Source of the DNA: Bin34 sp965219935
GTDB lineage: Bacteria; Chloroflexota; Anaerolineae; Caldilineales; Caldilineaceae
Direction: 5' to 3'
NCBI GenBank assembly: GCA_965219935.1
Contig: CBDCOU010000003.1
Location: forward strand, 3,410,001-3,474,000
DNA length: 64,000 nucleotides
Shown: piece after piece, positions 16,979 to 25,651 of the stretch
How the letters are laid out: the number at the start of each line of letters is the position of its first letter
Numbering within the stretch: position 1 is the first letter of the stretch
Position numbers and translations under genes: made by a program
Notes under the pieces: model-generated
Seen by the model: only the letters and a program-made list of their open reading frames with translations
Told to the model about the DNA's origin: nothing
The model's database searches: none

Positions 16979-18109
16979 TCAGCGGCTGGCTTGTTGAAAC
17001 ATGGCCTCGCGCCGGAGGCGGGCCGGGGTGTGGTCATGCACCGATTCCGAGGCCAGAATGCGCTGACTGCGTTCGTCCAGGGGCAGATTGATCCGCTGGC
17101 CGCCGGAGCGGTGGGAAGCATGGATGCCGAACGCAACCTCCAGGGCATGGCGCGCATCATCGCCCGAACAGCGCGGGCTATCGCCGGTCTCGATGCAGTG
17201 AATCAGGTCGGAAATGATGATTTCGCCCATGCCTTCGATGGAGACCGGCCAGGGGTAGGGGTACTTGACCGGCAGCCCCGCCCCGCGGATCCCGCCGGGC
17301 ACCAGACGGTACAGCTCAAAATCCAGTCCGTGGGTGGAGGAGCGGATCCGGCCATCGGTGCCGATGGCCTCGAAGTCCCAGCTGGCCGCGCCGCAGTTCA
17401 TGCCCCGCATGTAGCCGCGCAGGCCGTTGGCAAAGGCCAGGTAGGCATTGCCCTGCAGGTCTTCGTCGGCGGTGGCCGCATCCGTCTCGTTGAGTTCGCC
17501 GAACAGCCAGTCCACCTTGCTGTCCGCCAGGAAGCACATGGTGTCGATCAGGTGGCTGCCGTTGGATGAGAGCGGACAGGTTCCGTAGCCGGTCACCTGC
17601 AGCATCTCGCCCAGATCGCCGGTCTTCATCATTTTGTGGGCTTCGTGGAAGAGCGGGTGCCAGCGCCGGGAACAGTTCACCGCCATCACCACGCCGTGGT
17701 CGGCACAGCTCTGCACCATGGCGTCCGCCTCTTCCAGCGTGAAGGCGATGGGCTTCTCCGCCCAGATGGCCTTGACGCCGGCCTCGGCACAATCCTGGAC
17801 GATTTGTGCCCGGTAACGGGCCGAGGTGCAGACACTGACGATGTCGATGCGTTCGGCGGCCAGCATGTCGCGGTGGTCGGTATACAGTTGGCTGTCGGCC
17901 AGCCCGAACCGCGAGCCGAACTCCTCGCGCTGCTCCCCATGGGGATCGGCACCTGCGACCAGGTCGGTCTGGTGGGAGGCTGCGTAGCTGGGGCCGTGGC
18001 AGTAGGGAAGGAAGAAAACTCCTCCTCTGGCCACCTCGTATCGGATCTCGTCGTCGAACGTGTTGCCCATGCGGCCAAGGCCGATAACCGCTGCCCTCAA
18101 ACGTGCCAT
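16979..18109 (-). CDS. Gfo/Idh/MocA-family oxidoreductase
   Basis: A 376-residue NAD(P)-dependent sugar dehydrogenase-like protein. The N-terminal Rossmann domain starts AAVIGLGRMGN; the hallmark WAEKPIAFTLEEAD contains the EKP motif, and VNCSRRWHPLF lies where substrate/cofactor residues are expected. The C-terminal half is the alpha/beta dimerisation and substrate domain. Likely substrates are sugars, inositols or sugar acids. The ATG at 18109 has AGAGAGG about nine bases upstream; the frame extends 32 codons further without homology. Downstream on the same strand is the glycosidase-like gene. The divergent DinB-like gene shares the upstream region. Confidence 0.9.
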   Translation of the reverse strand: MARLRAAVIGLGRMGNTFDDEIRYEVARGGVFFLPYCHGPSYAASHQTDLVAGADPHGEQREEFGSRFGLADSQLYTDHRDMLAAERIDIVSVCTSARYRAQIVQDCAEAGVKAIWAEKPIAFTLEEADAMVQSCADHGVVMAVNCSRRWHPLFHEAHKMMKTGDLGEMLQVTGYGTCPLSSNGSHLIDTMCFLADSKVDWLFGELNETDAATADEDLQGNAYLAFANGLRGYMRGMNCGAASWDFEAIGTDGRIRSSTHGLDFELYRLVPGGIRGAGLPVKYPYPWPVSIEGMGEIIISDLIHCIETGDSPRCSGDDARHALEVAFGIHASHRSGGQRINLPLDERSQRILASESVHDHTPARLRREAMFQQASR

Positions 18110-18312
18110 GGCGACAAGCCTCTCTGATTTCAACCGTGGGTGGTGTGCGCCGCATTCGGCGCCTAGGGCTATTGTGGCACAGGGCTTCGGAACGTACATC
18201 GACAACAGGAGGGAACCACATACGGCACAGTTTCAATCTCGTTGACACGGGTATCCGCTCCCTGTCAACGGCGCGGCTTCTCTGTGTCCCATCGCATTCG
18301 GTACCGACTATT

Positions 18313-18342
18313 TTGACGACATTCAGGAAAATAGAATATAAT
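18313..18342 (+). promoter_or_regulatory. Sigma-70-type promoter for the DinB-like gene
   Basis: TTGACG at 18313-18318, an 18-base spacer and a perfect TATAAT at 18337-18342, about 33 bases before the ATG at 18375. This is the clearest housekeeping promoter in the window. Confidence 0.75.
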
Positions 18343-18374
18343 TTGCAATTTCCGCCTTGAGGTAATCCGCCATC

Positions 18375-18803
18375 ATGCGAGACGAACTGAACACCAAAAT
18401 GGAAGAGATCCGCACTCGCCGTAACGAAGTACTGGCATTGCTGCAGGACACGGCAGACGTTCATGCTTCCCTGGACACAACAAAATGGAGCAGCACGTGG
18501 CCCACAGTGGGCGTTCTATTCGGACGCTTTGGTGATCACATGCGAGAACACGCCAACCAGATTGCAGGCACACGCCAAACACTACAGGCCAATTACACCG
18601 ACACACAACGCAAACTGGCAGAGGCCGAACGGGACTGGGGTCATCTGCTTGGTACTTTGGTAGGCCTGACCGACGACGACCTGGATCGAGTGCCTGAAGA
18701 TGGCTCCTGGACTATACGGGAAACTTTGGATCACATTCTTTGGGTGGAAACCCGATACATGGGACACATTCAGGCTGCGTTGCAGGAACTCGATCAAGCC
18801 TGA
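18375..18803 (+). CDS. DinB-like four-helix-bundle protein
   Basis: A 142-residue, all-helical protein. The N-terminal helices (KMEEIRTRRNEVLALL) and the later WTIRETLDHILWVETRYMGHI fit the DinB/YfiT superfamily of four-helix bundles, which usually bind a metal through three histidines. Here only some of those positions are His (in GDHMREH and LDHIL), so metal binding is uncertain. Members include bacillithiol/mycothiol transferases and many stress proteins of unknown role. A strong promoter lies just upstream. A GC-rich hairpin at 18914-18932 downstream, without a T-run, may end transcription. Confidence 0.78.
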   Translation: MRDELNTKMEEIRTRRNEVLALLQDTADVHASLDTTKWSSTWPTVGVLFGRFGDHMREHANQIAGTRQTLQANYTDTQRKLAEAERDWGHLLGTLVGLTDDDLDRVPEDGSWTIRETLDHILWVETRYMGHIQAALQELDQA

Positions 18804-19019
18804 TGGAGCAGAGGACATTCTGTTAAGAGGCTGATGCCGGGTTGATCCTCCAGCGCTCACGATTCCTCTATCCCACATCAAAAAAGACCAGACGCACGTT
18901 GCCCGGTGCCGACCGCCGCCGGAACGGCGGCGAACCTCCTGTCGGACTGACTGGAGCGACGGTCCCTGCCCAACACCATTCCTGAAACTGTCCACACCAT
19001 TGACATGTGGATCCCCAAC

Positions 19020-19049
19020 AAAAAGGGGCGGCTCCCGGAGGGCCGCCCC
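19020..19049 (-). terminator. Rho-independent terminator of the SPFH gene
   Basis: On the minus strand an 8-bp stem (GGGGCGGC / GCCGCCCC) with a nine-base loop is followed directly by TTTTT. It lies about 55 bases after the SPFH stop codon. Confidence 0.8.
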
Positions 19050-19102
19050 CTGTTGCAGGGTCCGTCCAAGCCCTGTCGCGGGCCTGGACATTGCCGAAGG
19101 TG

Positions 19103-20269
19103 CTACTGCGGTGGGGTGATGTCCGCTACGGGCTGAATCTGCTCGCCGGGAATCACCAGGGTTGGCGTGGTGCCTTCCGGGGTGATCAGCAGCTTCTCCG
19201 TGTTGGCCAGAGCAGCCGCGTTCTCGCGGGCGATGTGGAAGTTCAGCAGCCCCGGGTTGGCGGTGTAGAGCAGGCCCAACGCGGCCTCGACCGCGGTCGT
19301 TGCCCGCGCCTGTTCGGTGGCGGCCTGGGCGCGAACAGTCTGAACCTCCAGATCCAGTTGGGCTTCCAGCAGGTCGTTGGACTTCTGAGCCTCGATCACG
19401 GCGCGGTTGGCCTCGACCCGGGCCAGTTCGTTGGCCCGTTCGGCCTGAATGACCTTCTGCTGGGCGGCCAGCCGCTCTTCATCCAGTTGTGCCAGGAGGA
19501 CCTTCTGCCGGGTCTCTTCCTGGAGTCGGCTCTGTTCAACCCGAATTTGGCCTTCCTGCAGAGCCTGTTCGGCCGCCGCCTCGGCCTTGGCCCGCAGCTC
19601 GTCCTGGGCGGCCTTCTCCGTCTGCAGGCGGCTCTGGACAATTTCGTCGAGGCGCGCCTGAGCTTCCGGTGCAATGGTCACTTCCGGCACGGCCACGTTC
19701 TCGACGACCAGGCCGACGTTTTGTGCCAGTTTGTTGATTTCGGAGTCAATGCAGGCCCGCAAGTCATCGCGTGCGGTGCCAATGACCGCGTCATCAAACG
19801 TGCGATCGCCCACGCAGACCTTCATGGCCTGTTGTGCACGCTGCACAATGTGGGCCCGGGCCGCTTCGTCGTTGAGATAGAGCGTGTTGTACTGAGCCCA
19901 AAGACTCTGCAGTTGACCGGCGTTCTCCAGGCGCGGGCGGAAGATGTCGCCGGCTGCGGCCAAGCCGATGCGCTGCTTGTCGCTGGTGATGATTTCCGGG
20001 TCGGCCACCAGGAACGGCACGGCCGACGACGAAACCCGCTTCAGTTCCACAAAGAGACCGACATCGGAGTAGATGCCGGGTCCGACCACCTCGACGATGC
20101 GGCCGCCGCGGAACTTGACGCCGACTTGCTGTTCCTCCACCCGGGCTAGGATGTAGTAGAAGCGCGAACCCAGAAGCCAGACCACAAGTGCGGCTACGAT
20201 CAGCACCAGCAGAATGGTGCCGGCCCTGCGGGTGCCCCTGGGCGGGGAGGGAATGTCCATGCGTGCCAT
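19103..20269 (-). CDS. SPFH/band-7 domain membrane protein
   Basis: A 388-residue protein with one N-terminal transmembrane helix (GTILLVLIVAALVVWLLG) followed by an SPFH (stomatin/prohibitin/flotillin/HflK) domain, roughly residues 40-215. A long charged coiled coil rich in Ala, Glu, Gln and Arg runs from about 215 to 330. Such proteins form membrane-bound oligomeric scaffolds involved in protease control or membrane microdomains. The short tail ends in a proline-rich stretch. AGGA precedes the ATG by about seven bases. The gene is monocistronic: a terminator follows, and the upstream region is shared with the divergent LiaF-like gene. The specific partner is unknown. Confidence 0.88.
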   Translation of the reverse strand: MARMDIPSPPRGTRRAGTILLVLIVAALVVWLLGSRFYYILARVEEQQVGVKFRGGRIVEVVGPGIYSDVGLFVELKRVSSSAVPFLVADPEIITSDKQRIGLAAAGDIFRPRLENAGQLQSLWAQYNTLYLNDEAARAHIVQRAQQAMKVCVGDRTFDDAVIGTARDDLRACIDSEINKLAQNVGLVVENVAVPEVTIAPEAQARLDEIVQSRLQTEKAAQDELRAKAEAAAEQALQEGQIRVEQSRLQEETRQKVLLAQLDEERLAAQQKVIQAERANELARVEANRAVIEAQKSNDLLEAQLDLEVQTVRAQAATEQARATTAVEAALGLLYTANPGLLNFHIARENAAALANTEKLLITPEGTTPTLVIPGEQIQPVADITPPQ

Positions 20270-20525
20270 TGCTTGTGTCCTGCCGGTTTGCTAAGGCGGA
20301 GAAAGGTGGTCTCCGGCCGATCCGCGAATTCTAGCAGGCGGATTGGCCGGGAACCCTGTGGGGATGCCCGAAATCCGGCCACCGAGCCGCGGGATTTGCA
20401 ACTCAAGGGCGGGGAGTTGCGTTAATGGAGATGAGAGTCCCGGCCGATCGCCAGGTGATTAGGGGTGCCGGGACAGGTGAAACGGAGCGGGCCATGGTGT
20501 CCCGCTTTCCAGCAACGGGACTGCT

Positions 20526-20882
20526 ATGAAATTCTTTACGATTTTCGGATCCACTGAACACAAGGAGCGGACGCGGTCGTTTGACGGCGGCAACGCGGTC
20601 ACCGTCTTTGGCTCCGCCGAGATTGACCTGACCCAGTCGGCGATGCAGAAGGACGAGGTCCTGCTCGAGGTCTTCACGGTCTTCGGTTCCACGGTGCTGC
20701 GGGTACCCGAGACCTGGGATGTCAACTGGTCGGGACTGACCTTGTTGGGGGCGGTCGAAGGCCAGAACCACGGCGACGGCCCCAAGGCGCGGCGTGTGGT
20801 CATCTCGGGCCTGACTCTCTTCGGCTCCTTCGAGATCCTGCACGGCAGGTGGGTGGAATCGGAGAACGATCCGGCATCCTGA
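20526..20882 (+). CDS. LiaF C-terminal-like beta-helical protein
   Basis: A 118-residue protein made of short repeats around FGS motifs: FFTIFGSTEHK, AVTVFGSAEIDLT, EVFTVFGSTVLRVPETW and SGLTLFGSFEI. This is the pattern of the cell-wall-active-antibiotic response domain at the C-terminus of LiaF/VraT-like proteins, a small beta-solenoid. In LiaF the domain follows membrane helices and regulates an envelope-stress histidine kinase; here it stands alone with no membrane segment. No two-component genes are nearby. It is divergent from the SPFH membrane-scaffold gene, which also suggests an envelope link, but this is inference. Confidence 0.75.
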   Translation: MKFFTIFGSTEHKERTRSFDGGNAVTVFGSAEIDLTQSAMQKDEVLLEVFTVFGSTVLRVPETWDVNWSGLTLLGAVEGQNHGDGPKARRVVISGLTLFGSFEILHGRWVESENDPAS

Positions 20883-21170
20883 TCGTCCCATGTGGCCAAG
20901 GCACAATCCCGGATGGGTTGCCGGGACTTCCATGTCACTGGCTAACGGCTGGTCTTTCGGCGTGAAGCAGCACTGCACACGGAGTGGATGTGGTTGATTG
21001 CCGTTGGACAGAAGGGCTAAAGGGCGTTGGGCTTGCCAATGCCGTGCGGGCGGCGCGTCCTGCCCTTCCTGGAGTGGTGGCAGCCGTCCGGCATGAACGC
21101 GCCGTCGGTACCCCCGGCGTTGATCCGACGGTGTTTGGAAGGGATCCCAACCGGCAGGAGCCCCGCGGCA

Positions 21171-21995
21171 TCACCCTTTCATGCCGCTGAGCGCCAGGCT
21201 CGAGATGAATTGGCGCTGCAGCATCAGGAACACCAGGATGACGGGTACGCAGGCAATCACGGCACCGGCCATCTGTACATGTATCGCACTAATGAATTGT
21301 CCCTGAGCCATGGCCAGCGCCAAAGGCAGCGTGAACAGCTCCTTGGAGTTGATGACGAGCACCGGCCAGAACAGGGTGTTCCAGATGCCCAGAAAGCTGA
21401 AGATGCCCAAGGCGCCCAAGCCCGGCCGGGCCAGCGGCATGATGACGCGCCAGAAGATCTGCCAGTGGCTGCCGCCGTCGATCAGGGTGGCTTCATCTAG
21501 GCTGATGGGAATCTGGTTGAAGAACTGGCGCAGCAGGAAGGTGCCGAAGGGGGAAAAGAGGCCGGGAACAATCAGGGCGGTATAGGTGTCAATCAGACCG
21601 AAGGACCACACCAGGGTGTACAAGGGGATGATGGTCACATAGTGCGGGATCATCATCGTGGCTAGATAGAGCAGAAACAGCGGATCCCGGCCGGGGAACC
21701 GCAGACGGGAGAATGCATAGGCGCTGAGTGAGCAGACCAGAAGCTGCCCGGCGACGGAAATCAGCGTCACGATGGAACTATTGACCAGGGCCCGGGCCGT
21801 TTGGAACTCCGTGAGGGAGGTCACGTAGTTTTCCCACTGCGGCACGGCCGGGATCCACACGGGAGGAAAGGCCTCAACTTCCGCATATGTCTGCAACGAG
21901 GCGGAGATCATCCACAGGAAGGGGGCCAGCATCAGCAGGGAGCCGCCAATCAGGATGATGTGCAGCCGGGTGGCCTGGGCGCGGTTCGGATGCAT
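21171..21995 (-). CDS. Carbohydrate ABC transporter permease (MalG-type, CUT1)
   Basis: A 274-residue inner-membrane permease with six predicted helices. The ATPase-contacting EAA loop reads DEATLIDGGSHWQIFWRVIM. A typical MalG-like start (SLLMLAPFLWMISASLQ) is present. The ATG at 21995 is chosen because homology begins there and GGAG lies about ten bases upstream; the frame is open 14 codons further. It is the last gene of a five-gene unit (GH2, propeller glycosidase-like, solute-binding protein, MalF-type, MalG-type). No ATPase gene is linked, so a shared MsmK-type ATPase elsewhere is expected. Confidence 0.93.
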   Translation of the reverse strand: MHPNRAQATRLHIILIGGSLLMLAPFLWMISASLQTYAEVEAFPPVWIPAVPQWENYVTSLTEFQTARALVNSSIVTLISVAGQLLVCSLSAYAFSRLRFPGRDPLFLLYLATMMIPHYVTIIPLYTLVWSFGLIDTYTALIVPGLFSPFGTFLLRQFFNQIPISLDEATLIDGGSHWQIFWRVIMPLARPGLGALGIFSFLGIWNTLFWPVLVINSKELFTLPLALAMAQGQFISAIHVQMAGAVIACVPVILVFLMLQRQFISSLALSGMKG

Positions 21996-22056
21996 CAGGC
22001 CGTGACTCCGCAGGCACGGGCACTGGAGTTGTCCCATCCCCGGCCGTGTTCGGGAT

Positions 22057-22992
22057 TCATTGGTAGAACACCCATCGCTTCTGCAATATCCACTGGATCA
22101 GGGTAATGACGAAGATGATCGCGAACAGGACCCACGAGAGCGCGGCGGCGTACCCCATCCGCAGTGATTCGAACCCGCGGGAGTAGATGTAGTAGCTGAG
22201 GGTCCGCGTGGCATCGGCCGGACCGCCTTCCGTCATGATGTAGATCGGATCGAACAGCTGCAGCGTGTTGATGATGCCGATGATGAGCGCGAAGAAGAGG
22301 GCGGGCGACAGCAGCGGCAGGGTAATCCTGAAGAACTGTCGGCTGCCGGAGGCTCCGTCGATACTGGACGCCTCGTAGTATTCGGTGGGGATGGACTGCA
22401 ACCCGGCGAGCAGGATGATCGTTTTCCAGGCCAGGGTCTTCCAGGTGATGGTGATGATCACGGCCGGCATGGCCCACTCGGGACGGGAGAGCCACGGCAC
22501 CGGTTCCATGCCCATCGCCGTCAGCACGTCGTTGATGGGGCCCTGCAGGCTATACATATAGCGCCAGGCAATGGCCACGGCCGCCCAGGTTGTGATCAGG
22601 GGCAGGATGTAGATGGTGCGGTACAGGCCGATAAAGCGCAGGGAGTGGCGCAGGAGCAGGGCCACGAGCAGGCCGAGCACCGTGTTGAGCACTTCCAGGC
22701 CGACGGTCAGGTAGAACGTGTTGTAGAGCGACTTGAAGAACGTGGAGTCGGTGACCACCTCTCGGAAGTTCTTCAGCCCGACAAATTCCATCGGGTCGAT
22801 GATGTTCCACTCGGAGACCCCAAGGACCAGGGCGGTGCCGATGGGCACCAGCTGCAGGGCAAATAGCCCGGCCAGGCTGGGGGCCAGGAACATCAAGGCC
22901 ACCACGAGCGTGCGGGAACCGAGCCGACGGCGGCCCGGGCGCATGCGGGTGGCCGGGACCGTCCCGGCCTGGATTTCGGTGGTGGTCGACAT
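22057..22992 (-). CDS. Carbohydrate ABC transporter permease (MalF-type, CUT1)
   Basis: A 311-residue permease that would pair with the MalG-type protein downstream. It has six main hydrophobic helices, the first near residue 30 (TLVVALMFLAPSLAGLFAL), and the EAA loop YEASSIDGASGSRQFFRIT. The N-terminus (MSTTTEIQ) is polar and cytoplasmic. The gene follows the solute-binding-protein gene, separated from it by 123 bases that contain a stable hairpin, and ends 61 bases before the MalG-type gene. With the two glycosidase genes upstream, the likely cargo is an oligosaccharide released by them. Confidence 0.93.
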   Translation of the reverse strand: MSTTTEIQAGTVPATRMRPGRRRLGSRTLVVALMFLAPSLAGLFALQLVPIGTALVLGVSEWNIIDPMEFVGLKNFREVVTDSTFFKSLYNTFYLTVGLEVLNTVLGLLVALLLRHSLRFIGLYRTIYILPLITTWAAVAIAWRYMYSLQGPINDVLTAMGMEPVPWLSRPEWAMPAVIITITWKTLAWKTIILLAGLQSIPTEYYEASSIDGASGSRQFFRITLPLLSPALFFALIIGIINTLQLFDPIYIMTEGGPADATRTLSYYIYSRGFESLRMGYAAALSWVLFAIIFVITLIQWILQKRWVFYQ

Positions 22993-23036
22993 GAGCGATT
23001 CAAACCCGCTGCCGCGGGAACCCGTGCGGGGGACAG

Positions 23037-23086
23037 CGGCCGCAGACAGGATGTCGCCGGACGACGATATGTCCTGCCTGCGGCCG
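23037..23086 (-). promoter_or_regulatory. Hairpin between solute-binding-protein and permease genes
   Basis: Arms at 23037-23051 and 23072-23086 pair over 15 bases with a single G:U wobble in the minus-strand RNA. It lies about 30 bases after the solute-binding-protein stop. No T-run follows, so it probably stabilises the upstream mRNA or attenuates rather than ends transcription. Confidence 0.65.
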
Positions 23087-23115
23087 ATCCCCGGGGACCG
23101 GAAGTGCCGGCCCGG

Positions 23116-24438
23116 TTATTCGACCAGCAACGGTTCGACTTCGGTCTTGATGGTTTCGGTGGCGGCCTGGGCCGTCTTCTCGCCGATCGCGACCAGATCC
23201 ATCTCGCGGTCCCAGATCTCCAGGAACTCCTGGTTGCGGCGAATGAAGGGCTGGGGGTGGGCCGAAGCCAGCATGTCGAGGAAGGCCTCGGCATGCTTCG
23301 GTGGTTCGAAGACGAAGGACTCCGACTCCATGGCGGCGACCACCGAGCTGCCGGCCCCGCCGTTCTCCAGGAGGAACTTGGCGCTCTCCAGGGAGGCGGT
23401 GTCCTTGATCACGCTCCAGGCCTCGTCCGGGATTTCCGAACCCTTGGGGATGGCATAGGAAAACCCGCCGGTCCAGGAGGCGTGCTTGACGGACTTCGGC
23501 TGTGGGGCCACGCCCCAGTTGATGTCCGATTCCTCCAGTCCCTTGCGGGTCCAGGTTCCCACATCGCGCATGGCCAGACGGCCCTGCTGGAACAGGCCGC
23601 CGGCACCCGCATCCGGGGAGCGCAGGTTGGCCGGGCCGAGTTCATGAACCAGATACAGGTCGAACATCCACTGGATCGCCTCGTGGCCGGCCGGTTCGTT
23701 GACCACCACCTGGGTCTTGTCCTCGTTGAAGACATCGCCGCCGTTTTGCCAAATGCGATTGGAGATGTTCCAGATGCGCGCGGGGCCGCCGGTCCAGCCG
23801 TAGATGGTTTCGTCGCCCTCGCCCCGCTTCATTTCCAGGGCCGTCTCCACGAAGGCGTCCCAAGTCCAGGTGCCGGCCTGCCACTGTTCGTGCGGGGTGG
23901 GGATGCCGGCTTCCTCGAACATGTCGATGTTGAACCCGATGCCCATCGGATTAACCTCGGCCGGAATCGCGAACGGTTTGCCCTCCGACTTGAAGAAGTC
24001 CGTGATGACCGGATAGAAATGGTTGTAGCCGGGGGCATTGATGTCCCAGTCGGGGTGGTCCTCGACGTAGCTGGTCAAATCCGTAAGGAAACCGCGGTTC
24101 TGGAAGCGGGCGAAGTCGAAGTCGACCAGCATGGCGATGTCCGGCAGGTCGCCGGAGGCAAAGCGAGTCAGCAGCCGATCATGGTACTGGCCAAACGGCG
24201 CGGAACCGATTTCCAACACGATGTTGGTGTCCGCGTACAGATGGTCCATCAGCAGGCCGTAGATTTGGTCCCAGGAGCCCCAAACGGTGAACTCGATCTC
24301 CACCGGGGCTTCGGCCATGTCGGCATCCGCGGGAGCCGCAGGTGCCGGCATCGCCGTACAGGCCGCCAGCAGAGCTCCGGAACCAAGCAGGGCCGAATTG
24401 CGCAGAAAGCGCCTTCTGGACAGGTTGTTCGCATGCAT
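23116..24438 (-). CDS. Carbohydrate ABC transporter solute-binding lipoprotein (family 1)
   Basis: A 440-residue binding protein. The N-terminus MHANNLSRRRFLRN carries a twin-arginine motif, followed by a hydrophobic stretch and lipobox LLAAC, so it is probably a Tat-exported lipoprotein. The mature part starts with an Ala/Pro linker and VEIEFTVWGSWDQ, and the family-1 hallmark GETIYGWTGGPARIW-like middle region and DLYLVHELGP helix follow. GGAGAG lies about nine bases before the ATG at 24438; longer starts would lack a signal sequence. It delivers sugar to the two permeases encoded downstream. Its neighbours, a GH2 and a propeller glycosidase-like protein, point to an oligosaccharide ligand. 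Confidence 0.92.
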   Translation of the reverse strand: MHANNLSRRRFLRNSALLGSGALLAACTAMPAPAAPADADMAEAPVEIEFTVWGSWDQIYGLLMDHLYADTNIVLEIGSAPFGQYHDRLLTRFASGDLPDIAMLVDFDFARFQNRGFLTDLTSYVEDHPDWDINAPGYNHFYPVITDFFKSEGKPFAIPAEVNPMGIGFNIDMFEEAGIPTPHEQWQAGTWTWDAFVETALEMKRGEGDETIYGWTGGPARIWNISNRIWQNGGDVFNEDKTQVVVNEPAGHEAIQWMFDLYLVHELGPANLRSPDAGAGGLFQQGRLAMRDVGTWTRKGLEESDINWGVAPQPKSVKHASWTGGFSYAIPKGSEIPDEAWSVIKDTASLESAKFLLENGGAGSSVVAAMESESFVFEPPKHAEAFLDMLASAHPQPFIRRNQEFLEIWDREMDLVAIGEKTAQAATETIKTEVEPLLVE

Positions 24439-24665
24439 GGGAGAAGTCTCTCCGGTGTCTGAGATGCAACCCGACAACCGGCATGTCGCTTCCGGCAACC
24501 GCCGGCAGGACCGGCGCTCCGGTGCGCATGCACCGGCTGTGACTTGTGGTCGCATCAAAGGGATGAAGTGTTCACAGACTAAGAAACCGTGTAACCCTTG
24601 TCAAATTGGCTGAACTGGCTTGGACCGGGGACGAAGTTATGGGGAATCCCCTGCGCGTCCCGGTC

Positions 24666-25598
24666 TCAGCCCACCGTTGCCCGGGCGATGCCGGACTGCC
24701 ACCCGCCCTCCTTGTGGCCGGCATACAGCAGGTAGTGGCGGCCGTCGCTGACGAACACCTGCGGGGTCAGGATCCCGTCGCAGTCCCAGGCCGCCGGGGC
24801 GTCCGGTGGCCCGAAGACGGGATTGGCCGGGTTGGGCTCGAACGTGCGGAAGTCCCGCGTGCGGACATGGCCGATTCGCCAGACATGCCCATCAAAGCCG
24901 CCGTACAGGATATGGAAGAACGCCTCGCCCCGGAACAGCTCCGCCTCCCGTACGCCCCGGCTGTCCCAGTCTTGACCGGAGCCGCGAAAGACCGGATTGG
25001 CCGGATTCTTGGTTACGGCGGCCGGATCGTCGACGGGCGCCGTGGCATGGCACATGACCGGCGGCCCTTCCGATTCGCCCGTGTACACGATATGAATCAG
25101 GTGGTCGTGCACGACCACGGAAGGATGGGAGGAGCCGTCGCGCTCATGGGGCGCGTCCGCGGTGATCACCGGCTCCGCGGTGACCCGGGTCCAGCGCCCC
25201 AAGTCGCCGTCGCTCACCAGCAGGCCTGTCTGTTTGGGCACTTGCCGGCGGCGTCCCAGGTAGTAGGCGTAGTGGCGGCCGTCTGCCGGGTTGCGGAACG
25301 GAAAGGGATATTCGACGGTGTAGTTGTCGAAGCCGGTGTGCGAGGGCAGAAGCACCGGATTGCGTGGATCATGGGTCACGTCTGCCGGGTTTTGTGACGG
25401 CGCCGTGCTGTGCATGAGGACCCAGAAGTTGCCTTCCTTGCGCCGGCCCCACAGGTAGTGGACGGTATCTTCCACCACGACGGCATGGGCGGCCGCGGCC
25501 CATTCGGGTGGGGGGCGGAACAACAAAGGCGCGCCTCCCGTCGGCCGTTCAAAGGAGGCGCAGATCTCAAAGAGGCGGTCGTCCCAGTTGGCGCTCAT
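24666..25598 (-). CDS. Five-bladed beta-propeller glycosidase-like protein (GH43/GH32-like)
   Basis: A 310-residue protein with no signal peptide. Repeated blade-like units (VEDTVHYLWGRRKEGNFWVL, HYAYYLGRRR, LIHIVYTGESEG, FFHILYGGFDGHVW, HYLLYAGHKEGGW) each combine an aromatic-rich strand with charged turns, as in GH43, GH32 and GH130-type propellers. Acidic residues in VEYPFPF, REAELFRG and DCDGILTPQ are candidates for the active site. I cannot choose among the families. It begins 53 bases after the GH2 gene and precedes the solute-binding protein, so it likely processes the same imported glycan inside the cell. Confidence 0.8.
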   Translation of the reverse strand: MSANWDDRLFEICASFERPTGGAPLLFRPPPEWAAAAHAVVVEDTVHYLWGRRKEGNFWVLMHSTAPSQNPADVTHDPRNPVLLPSHTGFDNYTVEYPFPFRNPADGRHYAYYLGRRRQVPKQTGLLVSDGDLGRWTRVTAEPVITADAPHERDGSSHPSVVVHDHLIHIVYTGESEGPPVMCHATAPVDDPAAVTKNPANPVFRGSGQDWDSRGVREAELFRGEAFFHILYGGFDGHVWRIGHVRTRDFRTFEPNPANPVFGPPDAPAAWDCDGILTPQVFVSDGRHYLLYAGHKEGGWQSGIARATVG

Positions 25599-25651
25599 GT
25601 CCTTCCCTCCCGGATGCGTCGAGCGGATGAGTTTGGTGATTGACGTGCGTT

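Noticed and set aside
18914..18932. GC-rich hairpin after the DinB-like gene as a terminator
   Set aside because: The loop is only three bases and no T-run follows on either strand, so it is mentioned but not called.
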